This document shows positions 9,720-18,547 of a DNA stretch of 33,364 nt, one piece after another. The notes beneath the pieces are model-generated. The model saw only the letters and a program-made list of their open reading frames with translations. It had not been told where the DNA came from and ran no database searches. Source of the DNA: Asticcacaulis sp. AC460. Lineage in GTDB: Bacteria; Pseudomonadota; Alphaproteobacteria; Caulobacterales; Caulobacteraceae. The number at the start of each line of letters is the position of its first letter. Within the stretch, counting starts at the first letter, position 1. Position numbers and translations under genes: made by a program. The stretch is taken from the NCBI RefSeq assembly GCF_000495795.1, contig NZ_AWGD01000047.1:1-33364 (forward strand). The letters run 5' to 3'.

Positions 9720-10763
9720 ACGCTTCTTCAAAAACGCCAACACCCGCTTTTCGTCGATGCCCAGTTCCCCTGGCACCGCCGTGTCGATATCGTTCGTCAA
9801 ACGCAGCGCCAGGGTGCCTTCCATATAGGCATCGATGACTTTCGGGTGGATGTAGCATTTGCGGCAGACCGACGGCGTATTGCCCAGCCGAGCCGCCACC
9901 CGCTCGACCGCCTCTTTCACGTAACGCTTGGCGCGCGTCTCCGGCGCGCCCAGCTCCATGCCGTGCAAGGCTATCGCCGCCAGAACCGTCCCCGTCCAGG
10001 TGCGGAAATCCTTGGCAGTGAAGCCCTGGCCGGTGATCTCCTTCAGATAGGCGTTGACGTCGCCCGAACTGACGTCGCGCACCATGCCATTGTCGTCGAC
10101 ATATTTGAACAACTCCTGACCTTCGACATCAGCGCAGGCCTTAATGACGTGGGCAATCCGCCGGTCGGACAGTTTCAGGTTCCATTGCTTGCCGGACTTG
10201 CCCTTGAAGCGGAACCGGATCTGACTGCCCTTCACCTCGACATGGTCGTCGCGGAGGGTCGTCAGACCGTAGGACTCATTCTTCCTGGCATAGTCGTCAT
10301 TGCCGACCCGGATCATGGTCCGTTCCAGCAAGGCGACCACCGTCGCCAACACCTTCTCACGGCTTAAGCCACGCTGGGCCATATGCTCGGCCACGGTTAC
10401 CCGAAGCTTTGGCAAGACCGCCGCAAAGTTCAGGATATGCGAGAACTTGGTGCCGTCGCGCAGGCAACGCCAGTCGGGATGATAACGGTACTGCTTACGG
10501 CCGCGGGCATCGATGCCGGTGGCCTGTAGATGGCCATGGGCATCGGCGCAGATCCAGACATCGCGATAGGCCGGCGGGATGGCCAGCTTGCGGATGCGGG
10601 CGATCTCGGCCTCGTCGGTGATGCGCTTACCGTCCGGCGTAAAGAAGTGAAAATGCTTACCGCGTTTCTTGCGGCCTATCCCAGGCTCCAGGCCTGTGAC
10701 ATAGCGCAGGCCGAAATCCTCAGCCTGACTCGCGGGGTGAACAGCTTCGCCACTATCGTACAT
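9711..10763 (-). CDS. DNA topoisomerase IB
   Basis: Poxvirus-like type IB topoisomerase, which relaxes supercoils by nicking one strand through a 3'-phosphotyrosine link. The 350 residues comprise an N-terminal clamp domain (about 20-95, including LAIPPAYRDVWICADAHGH) and a catalytic domain. NLKLSDRRIAH and FTAKDFRTWTGT supply active-site Arg residues. The nucleophile is Tyr304 in CRKCYIHP. This is the usual form in alphaproteobacteria, distinct from the gyrase/Topo I housekeeping enzymes. It converges on the GST gene with a 9-base overlap at the stops. The start at 10763 is the first ATG; no strong ribosome site is visible before it. Confidence 0.92.
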   Translation of the reverse strand: MYDSGEAVHPASQAEDFGLRYVTGLEPGIGRKKRGKHFHFFTPDGKRITDEAEIARIRKLAIPPAYRDVWICADAHGHLQATGIDARGRKQYRYHPDWRCLRDGTKFSHILNFAAVLPKLRVTVAEHMAQRGLSREKVLATVVALLERTMIRVGNDDYARKNESYGLTTLRDDHVEVKGSQIRFRFKGKSGKQWNLKLSDRRIAHVIKACADVEGQELFKYVDDNGMVRDVSSGDVNAYLKEITGQGFTAKDFRTWTGTVLAAIALHGMELGAPETRAKRYVKEAVERVAARLGNTPSVCRKCYIHPKVIDAYMEGTLALRLTNDIDTAVPGELGIDEKRVLAFLKKRLS

Positions 10764-10918
10764 GCTGCGACCTTAAGGCCGCGATCCCGGCAAAAACGAT
10801 GAGGAAGCCTGCACGCCGCAATAAAGTTGTCGTAGCGACGGATAGGCTGTCCCGCCGCAGTATCTGATTGCACCGGACAGCGCCGCCTGACATAAACCGG
10901 CGCAAAACGGAGATCGAT

Positions 10919-11872
10919 ATGCGCCAGTTGTGGGACAAGGACGAAATCGCGGAGTTGTTCGACCTGCCCTTCATGGATCTGGTCCTGCGCGCTTCCGAGG
11001 TCCACCGCTATTACTTCCCCGCCAACGAAATCCAGCTGTCGCAACTGCTGTCGGTCAAGACCGGCGGCTGTGCCGAAAACTGCGGCTACTGCTCGCAGTC
11101 GGCGCATTTCGACACCGGTCTGAAGGCCTCGCGGCTGATGGCGGTCGATACCGTCCTGGCCGAAGCACAGAAGGCCAAGGACAGCGGCGCCCAGCGCTTC
11201 TGCATGGGCGCGGCCTGGCGCGACCTGAAGGACCGCGACGTTCCCGCCCTGGCCGCCATGATCGGCGGGGTCAAGGCCATGGGGCTGGAAACCTGTGCCA
11301 CGCTTGGCATGCTGCGGCCTGACCAGGCGGTGGCGCTGAAAGAGGCCGGGCTCGACTACTACAACCACAACCTCGACACCTCGCCGGAATATTACGACCA
11401 GGTGGTGACCACCCGCACCTATCAGGAACGCCTCGACACCCTGCAGGCTGTGGCGGATGCCGGCATGAAGACCTGCTGCGGCGGCATCATGGGCATGGGC
11501 GAAAGCCGCGCCGACCGGGTGTCCTTCCTGCATCAACTGGCGGCCCTGCCCGTGCCGCCGGATTCCATCCCGATCAACAACCTGGTCGCCGTTGCCGGCA
11601 CGCCGCTGGGCGACAAGGTGGCGCGCGAAGGCGGCATTTCCGGGCTGGAGTTTGTCCGCACCATCGCCGCGGCGCGGATCGTCTGCCCGCGGTCCATGGT
11701 CCGCCTGTCGGCCGGCCGCACAGAGATGAGCGAAGAGCTTCAGGCCCTGTGCTTTCTGGCCGGCGCCAATTCGATCTTCGTCGGCGACACCCTGCTGACG
11801 ACGCCCAACCCCCAACCTGGTACCGACGCCCATATGATGCGCGAACTGGGCCTGCGGCCGATGACCATGTGA
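10919..11872 (+). CDS. bioB: Biotin synthase
   Basis: Radical SAM enzyme that inserts sulfur into dethiobiotin, the last step of biotin synthesis. The radical-SAM [4Fe-4S] cysteines C51, C55 and C58 lie in [16 protein letters not shown]. Further BioB signatures are [31 protein letters not shown] and the C-terminal SAGR, whose Arg binds the [2Fe-2S] cluster. I chose the ATG at 10919 (317 residues) because CGGAG lies 6 bases upstream; an earlier TTG frame opening at 10868 has no such support. No other bio gene is nearby. The stop codon overlaps the start of cutA by one base (TGATG), so the two are probably cotranscribed. Confidence 0.96.
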   Translation: MRQLWDKDEIAELFDLPFMDLVLRASEVHRYYFPANEIQLSQLLSVKTGGCAENCGYCSQSAHFDTGLKASRLMAVDTVLAEAQKAKDSGAQRFCMGAAWRDLKDRDVPALAAMIGGVKAMGLETCATLGMLRPDQAVALKEAGLDYYNHNLDTSPEYYDQVVTTRTYQERLDTLQAVADAGMKTCCGGIMGMGESRADRVSFLHQLAALPVPPDSIPINNLVAVAGTPLGDKVAREGGISGLEFVRTIAAARIVCPRSMVRLSAGRTEMSEELQALCFLAGANSIFVGDTLLTTPNPQPGTDAHMMRELGLRPMTM

Positions 11873-12186
11873 TGGATATCGTTACCGTCTCCATCGCGTG
11901 TGCTAATGGCCACCAGGCGCAAGAAATCGCCCAGCACCTGGTCGAAAATCGCTTGGCGGCCTGCGCACAAACCCATTCTATCCGCAGCACCTATATCTGG
12001 CAGGATGCGATGGAATTTTCGGCCGAGGTCATGCTGACCGCCAAGACCGTGACGGCAAAACTGCCGCAGATCGAAGCGGCCGTCGTCGCCCTGCACAGCT
12101 ACGATGTGCCGGAAATCCTGGCGCAACCGGTCACATGGTGCAGCGAATCCTATGCCGCGTGGCTGCACGAGACGCTTAAGGGTTAA
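11872..12186 (+). CDS. cutA: Divalent-cation tolerance protein CutA
   Basis: Small trimeric cytoplasmic protein of 104 residues in the CutA1 family, named from copper tolerance in E. coli; its biochemical role is still unclear. Family features are [23 protein letters not shown] at the N-terminus (a ferredoxin-like fold), RLAACAQ, the conserved YIWQ, and ILAQPV near the end followed by YAAWL. The ATG overlaps the bioB stop by a single base, which points to translational coupling with bioB. Frames that open earlier lie inside bioB and are not used. Confidence 0.93.
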   Translation: MDIVTVSIACANGHQAQEIAQHLVENRLAACAQTHSIRSTYIWQDAMEFSAEVMLTAKTVTAKLPQIEAAVVALHSYDVPEILAQPVTWCSESYAAWLHETLKG

Positions 12187-12253
12187 AAAACGCTGGACGA
12201 GTCCCGATATGGGATCGTACCAACAGTTTATACGTAAACCCCGAGTCATACTT

Positions 12254-13381
12254 ATGGTCGATATTTCCGGCGTCTGTCCCGATCAGTTTTCGCGCGTCAA
12301 GGAAGCTTTCGCCGCGTTGTTCGACGGTGGCCAGGAACGCGGCGCCCGCTTTACCGCGGTCATTGCCGGCCAGACGGTGCTGGATATCTACGCAGGATCG
12401 GCCGACCGCGACGGTACGCAACCTTTCAACGCCAATACCCTGACGCCGATCTTCTCGACCGGCAAGGCCGTGATGGCGCTGATGATCGCGCGCCTGGTCG
12501 ACAAGGGAAAGCTCGATTACGACGCCGCGGTGGCTCACTACTGGCCCGAATTCGGCCAGGCCGGCAAGTCGCGCATCACGGTGGGTCAGTTGATGTCGCA
12601 CCAGCATGGCCTGCCGGGTTTCAGCCCGGCTCAGCCCGACCCGGCCATCTGGTTCGATCCTCAGGCAACCATCGATGCCCTGTGCAAGCAAACCCCAATG
12701 TGGACCCCGGGCACGGCGTCCGGTTACACGCCGATCGCCGGCGGCTACCTGATCGGCGAACTGTTCCGCCGCATCGACGGCCGTACCCTGGGCACGGCCC
12801 TGCGTGAAGACATCGCCACCCGGTTCGGCCTGGACCTGTTTATCGGCACGCCCGACAGCGAAGTCCCGCGCATCGCCGTGATGCAAAAACCGCCGGCGGC
12901 GCCGGATCTCGGCACGATCGACAAGATCAAACAGGCGGCCTTCCTGGATCGTGGCTCAGCCCCGGCCGGCCGGGGTTCGGACGTGTGGCGCCGGGCCGAG
13001 ATTCCTTCGGCCAATATGCACGCCTCCGCCTTGGGCCTGGCCAGGCTGATCAATGCGGTGGCCAATGGCGGCCTGGTCGACGGCAAGGCGATCATCTCAC
13101 CCAAGGGTATCGAGCTGGCGACGCGCGAGCGCATCGTCGGTCAGGACAAGGTGCTGCCGTTCAAGCTGAGTTGGGCGGCGGGCTTCCTGCGCAACAAGGG
13201 CATCGGCATCTACGGGCCGAACCAGAATGCGGTGGGCCATTCCGGTTGGGGCGGGTCGTGCGTGATGGCCGATCCGGACCGTAGGCTGTCGGCGGCGTAT
13301 GTCATGAACAAGCAGTCGGTGCATCTGATCGGCGACCCACGCCCGGTTAAGCTGATCGATACGCTGTACAACTGCCTCTGA
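12254..13381 (+). CDS. Serine hydrolase, class C beta-lactamase-like esterase family
   Basis: A 375-residue serine hydrolase of the beta-lactamase/EstB family. The nucleophile motif S68-T-G-K71 sits in IFSTGKAVMAL. The catalytic Tyr is probably in SGYTPIAGGYLIGE, and HSGWGG near the C-terminus matches the third (KTG-like, H-x-G) box. It has no signal peptide, so it is probably a cytoplasmic esterase and not a periplasmic beta-lactamase. I chose the ATG at 12254 because MVDISGVCPDQFSRVKEAF matches how this family begins. An ATG at 12209 is possible, and neither has a clear ribosome site. It lies 67 bases after cutA on the same strand and ends one base short of rarD. Confidence 0.88.
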   Translation: MVDISGVCPDQFSRVKEAFAALFDGGQERGARFTAVIAGQTVLDIYAGSADRDGTQPFNANTLTPIFSTGKAVMALMIARLVDKGKLDYDAAVAHYWPEFGQAGKSRITVGQLMSHQHGLPGFSPAQPDPAIWFDPQATIDALCKQTPMWTPGTASGYTPIAGGYLIGELFRRIDGRTLGTALREDIATRFGLDLFIGTPDSEVPRIAVMQKPPAAPDLGTIDKIKQAAFLDRGSAPAGRGSDVWRRAEIPSANMHASALGLARLINAVANGGLVDGKAIISPKGIELATRERIVGQDKVLPFKLSWAAGFLRNKGIGIYGPNQNAVGHSGWGGSCVMADPDRRLSAAYVMNKQSVHLIGDPRPVKLIDTLYNCL

Positions 13382-13382
13382 C

Positions 13383-14285
13383 CTACGCCACCTTCACCGC
13401 CCGCAACCTCTGCCAGGCGCCAAAGGCAAACACCATCGCGCCGCCCCAGATAAAGGCAAACGATATCCCGCGCAAAAGCGTGAACGGTTCGCCTTGGGAC
13501 AAGCCGATACAGAACGCGATTGTCGGCGCGATGAACTGGATAAAGCCCATGGTGGACAACGGCAACCGCCGCGCCACGAAGCTGAACAAAGCCAGCGGCA
13601 GGACCGTGATCGGCCCCGTAAAAGCAAACCAGAAGGCATTCCACGGCGACTGAAAGAAGTGCCCCTGGCCCGACGCTTCGAACCAGACCAAGTAGGCCAG
13701 CCCTACCGGAAACAGGTAAAGGCACTCTACCAGCAAGCCCGGCAGGGCATTGACCACGACCTGTTTGCGGATGATGCCGTAGGTCGCGAAACTCACTGCC
13801 AGGGTCAGGGCGATCCACGGGATGTGCCCGATCGCCACCGCCTGGATCAGGACGCCCACGACTGCGGCGCCGATCGCCGTCTTGCCGTAGCCGTCCAGCC
13901 GTTCCTGGAACAGGATCGCCCCGGCCGCCATATTGATCAGCGGGTTGAGATAATAACCCAACGACGACTCGATCGTATGGCCATTGGTCACCGCCCAGAC
14001 AAAGACACCCCAGTTGATCGCCACCATGAGCGACGACACGAACAGAATCCCCAGCAGCCTGGGCTGCTTCACGATCGCCCACACCTCGGGAAACTGACGC
14101 GTAAAGAACACCAGCCCCACTGCCCAGACCACCGCCCATACCGAACGGTGAGCGATGATTTCGATCGAACCGCCGCCAAAAGCATGGATGGGCACATAGG
14201 CCAGCGGCGCAAAACCCCACACGGCGTAACACATGACGGCCAGCAGGATGGGAGAGGCAAAAGGGGTCGATTTTTCAGATGACAT
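13383..14285 (-). CDS. rarD: RarD-type EamA family transporter
   Basis: Inner-membrane drug/metabolite exporter of about ten helices (300 residues). The N-terminus after MSSEKSTPF gives LLAVMCYAVWGFAPLAY, then IIAHRSVWAVVWAV. Further on are NWGVFVWAVTNGHTIESSLGYYLNPLINM and the C-terminal GFIQFIAPTIAF, all characteristic of RarD. RarD was named for chloramphenicol sensitivity; its substrate is unknown. The ATG at 14285 lies only 13 bases past the T-tract of the asd terminator, and no good ribosome site precedes it. It must therefore be read from asd read-through or from a promoter inside the hairpin region. A longer frame upstream overlaps asd and is not credible. Confidence 0.93.
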   Translation of the reverse strand: MSSEKSTPFASPILLAVMCYAVWGFAPLAYVPIHAFGGGSIEIIAHRSVWAVVWAVGLVFFTRQFPEVWAIVKQPRLLGILFVSSLMVAINWGVFVWAVTNGHTIESSLGYYLNPLINMAAGAILFQERLDGYGKTAIGAAVVGVLIQAVAIGHIPWIALTLAVSFATYGIIRKQVVVNALPGLLVECLYLFPVGLAYLVWFEASGQGHFFQSPWNAFWFAFTGPITVLPLALFSFVARRLPLSTMGFIQFIAPTIAFCIGLSQGEPFTLLRGISFAFIWGGAMVFAFGAWQRLRAVKVA

Positions 14286-14297
14286 GGCGAGAGCCCA

Positions 14298-14333
14298 TAA
14301 AAAAGAAAACCGGCGGAGGTGACCTCCGCCGGC
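14298..14333 (-). terminator. Rho-independent terminator of asd, at the rarD start
   Basis: CCGGCGGAGG (14310-14319) pairs perfectly with CCTCCGCCGG (14323-14332) around a 3-base loop. On the minus strand this is followed by TTTTCTTTTTT (complement of 14298-14309). It lies 26 bases beyond the asd stop. Confidence 0.88.
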
Positions 14334-14358
14334 TCGAAATCTCACATTGGAGATAATC

Positions 14359-15387
14359 CTAAGCGCTGACAGGGGTGAGGACACCGCGTTCGTCGAGAAG
14401 CTGCGCGATCTGCACGGCATTAAGCGCCGCGCCCTTGCGCAGGTTGTCCGACACGCACCACAGATTGATACCGTGCGGCACCGTCGGGTCGTTGCGAATT
14501 CGCGATACGAAGGTGTCGAACTCGCCGACACATTCGATCGGTGTGACATAGCCGCCCGGCTCGCGCTTATCGACCACGGCGACGCCCGGAGCGTCACGCA
14601 GGATTTCACGCGCCTGGGCTTCGTCCATCGGATCTTCGAACTCGATATTGACCGATTCCGAGTGGCCGACGAACACCGGCACGCGCACGCAGGTCGCCAC
14701 CAGGTCGATGGTCGGATCGATGATCTTATGCGTCTCCGCCGTCATCTTCCATTCTTCCTTGGTGTAGCCGTCCTCCATGAAGACGTCGATCTGCGGAATC
14801 AGGTTGAAGGCGATCTGCTTGACGAACTTCTTGGGCGACTTGTCGCCCATGCCGTAGAGCGCCTTGGTCTGGTTCCACAGCTCGTCCATGCCTTCCTTGC
14901 CGGCGCCCGAGGTCGACTGATAGGTCGAGACCACCACGCGCTTGATGCGCGAGATGTCGTGCAGCGGCTTCAGCACCAGCACCAGCTGGGCGGTCGAGCA
15001 GTTCGGATTGGCGATAATGTTCTTCTTGCGCGCCAGCCAGATGGCGTCCGGGTTCACTTCCGGCACGATCAGCGGCACGTCGGGGTCCATGCGCCAGACG
15101 GAGGAGTTGTCGATGACGATGGGGCCCAGGGCGCCGATCTTGGGCGACCATTCCTTGGAAACCGCGCCACCGGCGCTCATCAGGACGATGTCGACCTTGG
15201 TAAAGTCGAAAGTTTCCAGGTCCACGCACTTCAGGGTTTTGTTGCCGAAGCCGATTTCCAGGCCCAGGGACTTACGCGACGCGACCGCGTAGATTTCCTT
15301 GATGGGGAAATTGACCTCTTCGAGGATCGCGAGCATTTCACGACCCACGGCGCCGGTAGCGCCGACAACGGCGACCCGATAACCCAT
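14359..15387 (-). CDS. asd: Aspartate-semialdehyde dehydrogenase
   Basis: Reduces aspartyl phosphate to aspartate semialdehyde with NADPH. This is the branch-point step for lysine/diaminopimelate, methionine and threonine, hence for peptidoglycan. The NADP loop GATGAVG is at 9-15. The nucleophile C130 lies in NPNCSTAQ, and the catalytic histidine H242 lies in VPVFVGHSESV. Substrate-binding STYQSTSGAGKEG begins at 154. I chose the ATG at 15387 (342 residues), preceded by AGGAG with 7-base spacing; a longer frame to 15468 lacks family sequence. Transcription ends at the hairpin 26 bases downstream. Confidence 0.97.
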   Translation of the reverse strand: MGYRVAVVGATGAVGREMLAILEEVNFPIKEIYAVASRKSLGLEIGFGNKTLKCVDLETFDFTKVDIVLMSAGGAVSKEWSPKIGALGPIVIDNSSVWRMDPDVPLIVPEVNPDAIWLARKKNIIANPNCSTAQLVLVLKPLHDISRIKRVVVSTYQSTSGAGKEGMDELWNQTKALYGMGDKSPKKFVKQIAFNLIPQIDVFMEDGYTKEEWKMTAETHKIIDPTIDLVATCVRVPVFVGHSESVNIEFEDPMDEAQAREILRDAPGVAVVDKREPGGYVTPIECVGEFDTFVSRIRNDPTVPHGINLWCVSDNLRKGAALNAVQIAQLLDERGVLTPVSA

Positions 15388-15502
15388 GGTGTTACTCCTG
15401 ACTGTGGATAAGGCGCATAAAGCGCACGCGCGCACATGGACCTTTTGGCCCATTTTGACAAGAGGCAACTGGGGTTACGCGCCTGTTTTGGCGCGATTTA
15501 TA

Positions 15503-15916
15503 CTAACGCATGGCCCGGAGCATTTGTCCGAGGCCATCATGATGACGGGTCTTCAGAACGCTGTCGATGGCGCCGATCAGCGCTTCCGAGGTGAAGGGCT
15601 TGGTCAGGTGGCCGTCGCCGCCGGCTTCAAAGCCCTGGTCGACATGGCTTTCACCCTCATGCCCCGTCAGGAACAGGATCGGCGTGTAGTCGAGATGGAA
15701 ACCATCTTCCATCTGACGAATTTCACGCGCCGCACGCAGACCGGACATCACGGGCATTTCCATGTCCATGACGACGGCATCATACTCGTTGACCTGATAG
15801 GCCTCGACCGCTTCCTGGCCGTTTTGCGCGAAATCCACATCGATGCCGGTCGAAGCCAGCATCAGATCGATCATCTTGCGCAGGGTCGAGTTGTCTTCAA
15901 CGCACAAAAGTCTCAC
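15503..15916 (-). CDS. Single-domain response regulator (CheY-like)
   Basis: Receiver-only signalling protein of 137 residues with no output domain. The acidic pocket is E7-D8 (CVEDN), and the phospho-acceptor is D51 in VVMDMEMPVMSG. T84 (LFLTG) and K106 (HLTKPF) complete the conserved switch residues, so it should be phosphorylatable. The longest frame starts with GTG at 15931, but the ribosome site GAGGA lies inside that stretch. The GTG at 15916, 9 bases after it, is the better start. No histidine kinase is adjacent. A short hairpin (CGCGCC/GGCGCG, about 15478-15494) follows the stop but lacks a T-run. It may act like DivK/CpdR-type or chemotaxis regulators; the partner cannot be inferred. 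Confidence 0.93.
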   Translation of the reverse strand: MRLLCVEDNSTLRKMIDLMLASTGIDVDFAQNGQEAVEAYQVNEYDAVVMDMEMPVMSGLRAAREIRQMEDGFHLDYTPILFLTGHEGESHVDQGFEAGGDGHLTKPFTSEALIGAIDSVLKTRHHDGLGQMLRAMR

Positions 15917-16158
15917 TTTGTTATTCCTCACTGTTACGCGGCGCTGCTACTTTGTTCCTTGGAATCGCGCCGTCGTAATTATGTTATATAAGGGTGCGGT
16001 TAGCCAAGCCTGAACAACCACATTGCTTTTTTATTTTCCAAATTGCGGAAAATGGACGCTAAACGTTGAAATCGTTGCATATTCCGTGCCTGGCCAAGGG
16101 TTAACATAAGGCCGATCACGAAAAGTTGCGAATTGCTACAATATGTGTCGGCATTAAA

Positions 16159-17010
16159 ATGGCGAAAAATATGCAGCTTCAGGTGATCATAATCGGCGGC
16201 GGCCCGGCGGGCGTTTCCTGCGCTATCTGGCTCAAAAAGCTGGGCGTGCGGGCGGTCCTGCTGGAAGCCTCCCCACGTCTGGGCGGGCTGCAAACCTGGT
16301 CGCCCTATGAGAACCTGTGGATACCGGGCGTCCAGGGCAAGACCGGTCAGCAGGTGGCGCAACACTTGTCCGACCATGCCGCAGCCTTAGGCGTTGAAAC
16401 CCGTACCACCTGTCCCGCTTTGGGCGTGTGGGGCGACTATACGGTCGGGATTCCGGCCGGCAGCCTGACGGCGCCCTATCTGGTCATCGCCACAGGTTCG
16501 AAACCGCGCGCCGGCGGATTTACGGCGTCGGCCCGGGTGGCGATCGGACCCGGCACGCCCATGGAATCGCTCGACGTCAAGGGCCGGCGCATCGCCATAC
16601 TGGGCGGCGGCGACAATGCCTTCGATCAGGCGCGGTTTGTGGCCGAACGCGGCGGTGTCCCGGTGATCTTTTCGCGGTCGGCCCCGCGCGCGCAGAAACT
16701 GCTGCAGGAAATGATCCGCGATGTGAAGGTCGTGACCGGCAACTATGCCGCCGACCCACAAGCCCTGACGGTCAACGGCGAACCCTTCGATGCCTTCGGG
16801 GTTCTGTACGGCTTTGAGGCCGTCCTGCCGCCGGGCCTGGAGCCGGAACTGGAGAACGGCTATGTCGCCGTCAATCGGCTGGGCGAGACCAGCCTTGCCA
16901 AGGTCTATGCCTGCGGTGAGGTTACCGACTTCTGGCACCCGTGCGTGACCACGGCCTCGGCCCATGGTGTCCAGGTCGCCAAGCAGATCTCGAAAAAGCT
17001 GGCGGGGTAG
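16159..17010 (+). CDS. Thioredoxin reductase-like FAD/NAD(P)-binding oxidoreductase lacking CxxC
   Basis: Flavoprotein of about 283 residues with the two-dinucleotide-domain layout of the thioredoxin reductase/FNR superfamily. The FAD motif GGGPAG lies near residue 14, and the pyridine-nucleotide motif ILGGGDNAFD near residue 150. The C-terminal FAD motif is YACGEVTDFWHPCVTTASAHG. The redox-active CxxC of true thioredoxin reductases is absent. It is therefore more like ferredoxin/flavodoxin-NADP reductase-type or disulfide-independent members, and the electron acceptor is unknown. The start is uncertain: ATGs at 16159 and 16171 both lack a ribosome site, and MQLQVIIIGGG at the second would suffice. 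It stands between a response regulator (divergent) and a small membrane protein (convergent). Confidence 0.85.
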   Translation: MAKNMQLQVIIIGGGPAGVSCAIWLKKLGVRAVLLEASPRLGGLQTWSPYENLWIPGVQGKTGQQVAQHLSDHAAALGVETRTTCPALGVWGDYTVGIPAGSLTAPYLVIATGSKPRAGGFTASARVAIGPGTPMESLDVKGRRIAILGGGDNAFDQARFVAERGGVPVIFSRSAPRAQKLLQEMIRDVKVVTGNYAADPQALTVNGEPFDAFGVLYGFEAVLPPGLEPELENGYVAVNRLGETSLAKVYACGEVTDFWHPCVTTASAHGVQVAKQISKKLAG

Positions 17011-17013
17011 GCC

Positions 17014-17277
17014 CTATTCGAAATCCGTCAACCGACCGGGTTTACGGGCATCGCGCTTCGCCAATCTCGCGCGCTCGGCCTCTTCTTCCCGCTCATATTG
17101 CGGTTTCGGGGAAAACAGCGGGTCCCAGCAATACCACTCGCTCACGGCGCGCCACAGCCTTTGGCCCCATGATTGCCCCTTCCATCTCGCGCTGAAGAGG
17201 ACGACAAAAAAGAAGACAGCACCCGTGATTTCGGCGATCACCGTGTACTGCGACCAGAGCGAAAGCAGTGCTTCCAT
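17014..17277 (-). CDS. Small membrane-anchored hypothetical protein
   Basis: An 87-residue protein with one predicted membrane helix (about 13-30, ITGAVFFFVVLF). A Trp-rich amphipathic stretch follows (WGQRLWRAVSEWYCWDPLF), then a highly charged C-terminal tail (EREEEAERARLAKRDARK) likely to be helical in the cytoplasm. I recognise no family. It converges on the flavoprotein gene, with only three bases between stop codons. A GGGGG run about 7 bases before the ATG at 17277 could serve as a ribosome site. The composition looks like a real small envelope protein. Confidence 0.6.
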   Translation of the reverse strand: MEALLSLWSQYTVIAEITGAVFFFVVLFSARWKGQSWGQRLWRAVSEWYCWDPLFSPKPQYEREEEAERARLAKRDARKPGRLTDFE

Positions 17278-17437
17278 CTCAACACCCCCTGTTCCCCGTT
17301 TCCCACATAATAGCGCAAACCCGACGCACCCGCAGCATTTTTAACGTCATCTTGAGCCGGGCTTGCTATAACCCGTCTGGAAAACGGTGGGGCCCGGGCC
17401 TATACAGCCCGGCACAAGGACAGTAACCGAACGTATC

Positions 17438-18547
17438 ATGGGTATCCGCAGCGAGTACAAACGCCTGCTTAAAACAGGCGAACTGAAGGCTGATCCGGCG
17501 CAGAAGGCGGCGATCGAGGCCCTGTTCAAGCTGGAGCAGCGCATCCGTCACAGCCGGTCGTGGCTGCGTTTCCTGTTCGGTATCCGGCCCAAATGCTTTG
17601 GGATGTACCTGTGGGGCCCGCCCGGCCGCGGCAAGTCCATGATGATGGACATCTTCTACCACAATGCCCACGTCAAGGCGAAGCGCCGGGTCCACTTCCA
17701 CGCCTTCATGTCCGAAGTTCACCACCTGATCCGCAAGTGGCGCGAAAGCGACGCCGCCACGCGCAAACAGATCTTCGGCACTCATAAGGGCGACGACCCG
17801 ATCGCCCCCGCGGCCAAGCTGATCGCCAAACGCTCGCAGCTTCTGTGCTTCGATGAGCTTCAGGTCACCGACATAGCCGACGCCATGATTCTGGGCCGGC
17901 TTTTCGAAGCCCTGTTCGCCAACAAGGTCGTCCTGGTCACCACCTCCAACCGGCCGCCGGAAGACCTGTACAAGAACGGGCTGAACCGCGACCTGTTCGT
18001 CCCCTTCATCGACATGATCAAGACACGGCTGCAGGTCGTCCAGGTCGCCGGTCCGCGCGATTTCCGCCTCGACCGCCTGCGCGGGGCGAAAACCTACTTC
18101 TTCCCGTCGACCGATCCGCAAAGCCGCGCCGGTTTCGAGACGCTGTGGGCCGACATGACGCGACTGAACACCGAGATGGAATGCGTCCTCACAGTCAACG
18201 AACGCAAGATTGCCTTCAAGCGAGCCGCCGGTCCGCTGCTGCGGGCGACCTTTGCCGAGCTGTGCGGCGCCAATAACGGCCCGGCCGACTTCCTGGCCAT
18301 CGCCGAACGTTTCACCACCGTGTTTATCGAAGACGTGCCGATTATGTCGCCGGCCAACCGCAACGAAGCCCGCCGCTTCGTCAGCCTGGTCGATGCCCTC
18401 TACGAAGACTCGACCAAGACCGTGCTGCTGGCGGCGGCCGAACCGGCTCAGCTGTATCCTTCTGGCGATGGCGCCTTCGAATTCGAACGGACCGTATCAC
18501 GCCTGGAAGAAATGCGTTCGGAAGACTATCTCAACCGCGCGAACTAA
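17438..18547 (+). CDS. zapE: Cell division ATPase ZapE (AFG1-like)
   Basis: AAA-type ATPase of 369 residues in the ZapE/AFG1 family. In E. coli, ZapE associates with FtsZ at the constricting ring. Walker A is GPPGRGKS at 60-67, with LLCFDELQVTD (135-145) as Walker B. Sensor-region TTSNRPPEDLYKNGLNRDLFVPFI and the family-typical C-terminal RFVSLVDALYE also fit. I chose the ATG at 17438 (MGIRSEYKRLL), where family similarity begins; AAGGA is rather far upstream at about 17416. GCTATAAC at about 17365-17372 resembles a Caulobacter-type -10 element. The stop overlaps the end of the opposing lyase gene by 17 bases. Confidence 0.95.
   Translation: MGIRSEYKRLLKTGELKADPAQKAAIEALFKLEQRIRHSRSWLRFLFGIRPKCFGMYLWGPPGRGKSMMMDIFYHNAHVKAKRRVHFHAFMSEVHHLIRKWRESDAATRKQIFGTHKGDDPIAPAAKLIAKRSQLLCFDELQVTDIADAMILGRLFEALFANKVVLVTTSNRPPEDLYKNGLNRDLFVPFIDMIKTRLQVVQVAGPRDFRLDRLRGAKTYFFPSTDPQSRAGFETLWADMTRLNTEMECVLTVNERKIAFKRAAGPLLRATFAELCGANNGPADFLAIAERFTTVFIEDVPIMSPANRNEARRFVSLVDALYEDSTKTVLLAAAEPAQLYPSGDGAFEFERTVSRLEEMRSEDYLNRAN

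Noticed and set aside
14347..15411. 354-codon frame antisense to asd
   Set aside because: Asd is certain on the minus strand, with catalytic C130 and H242; the antisense product is His/Asp/Arg-rich low-complexity sequence.
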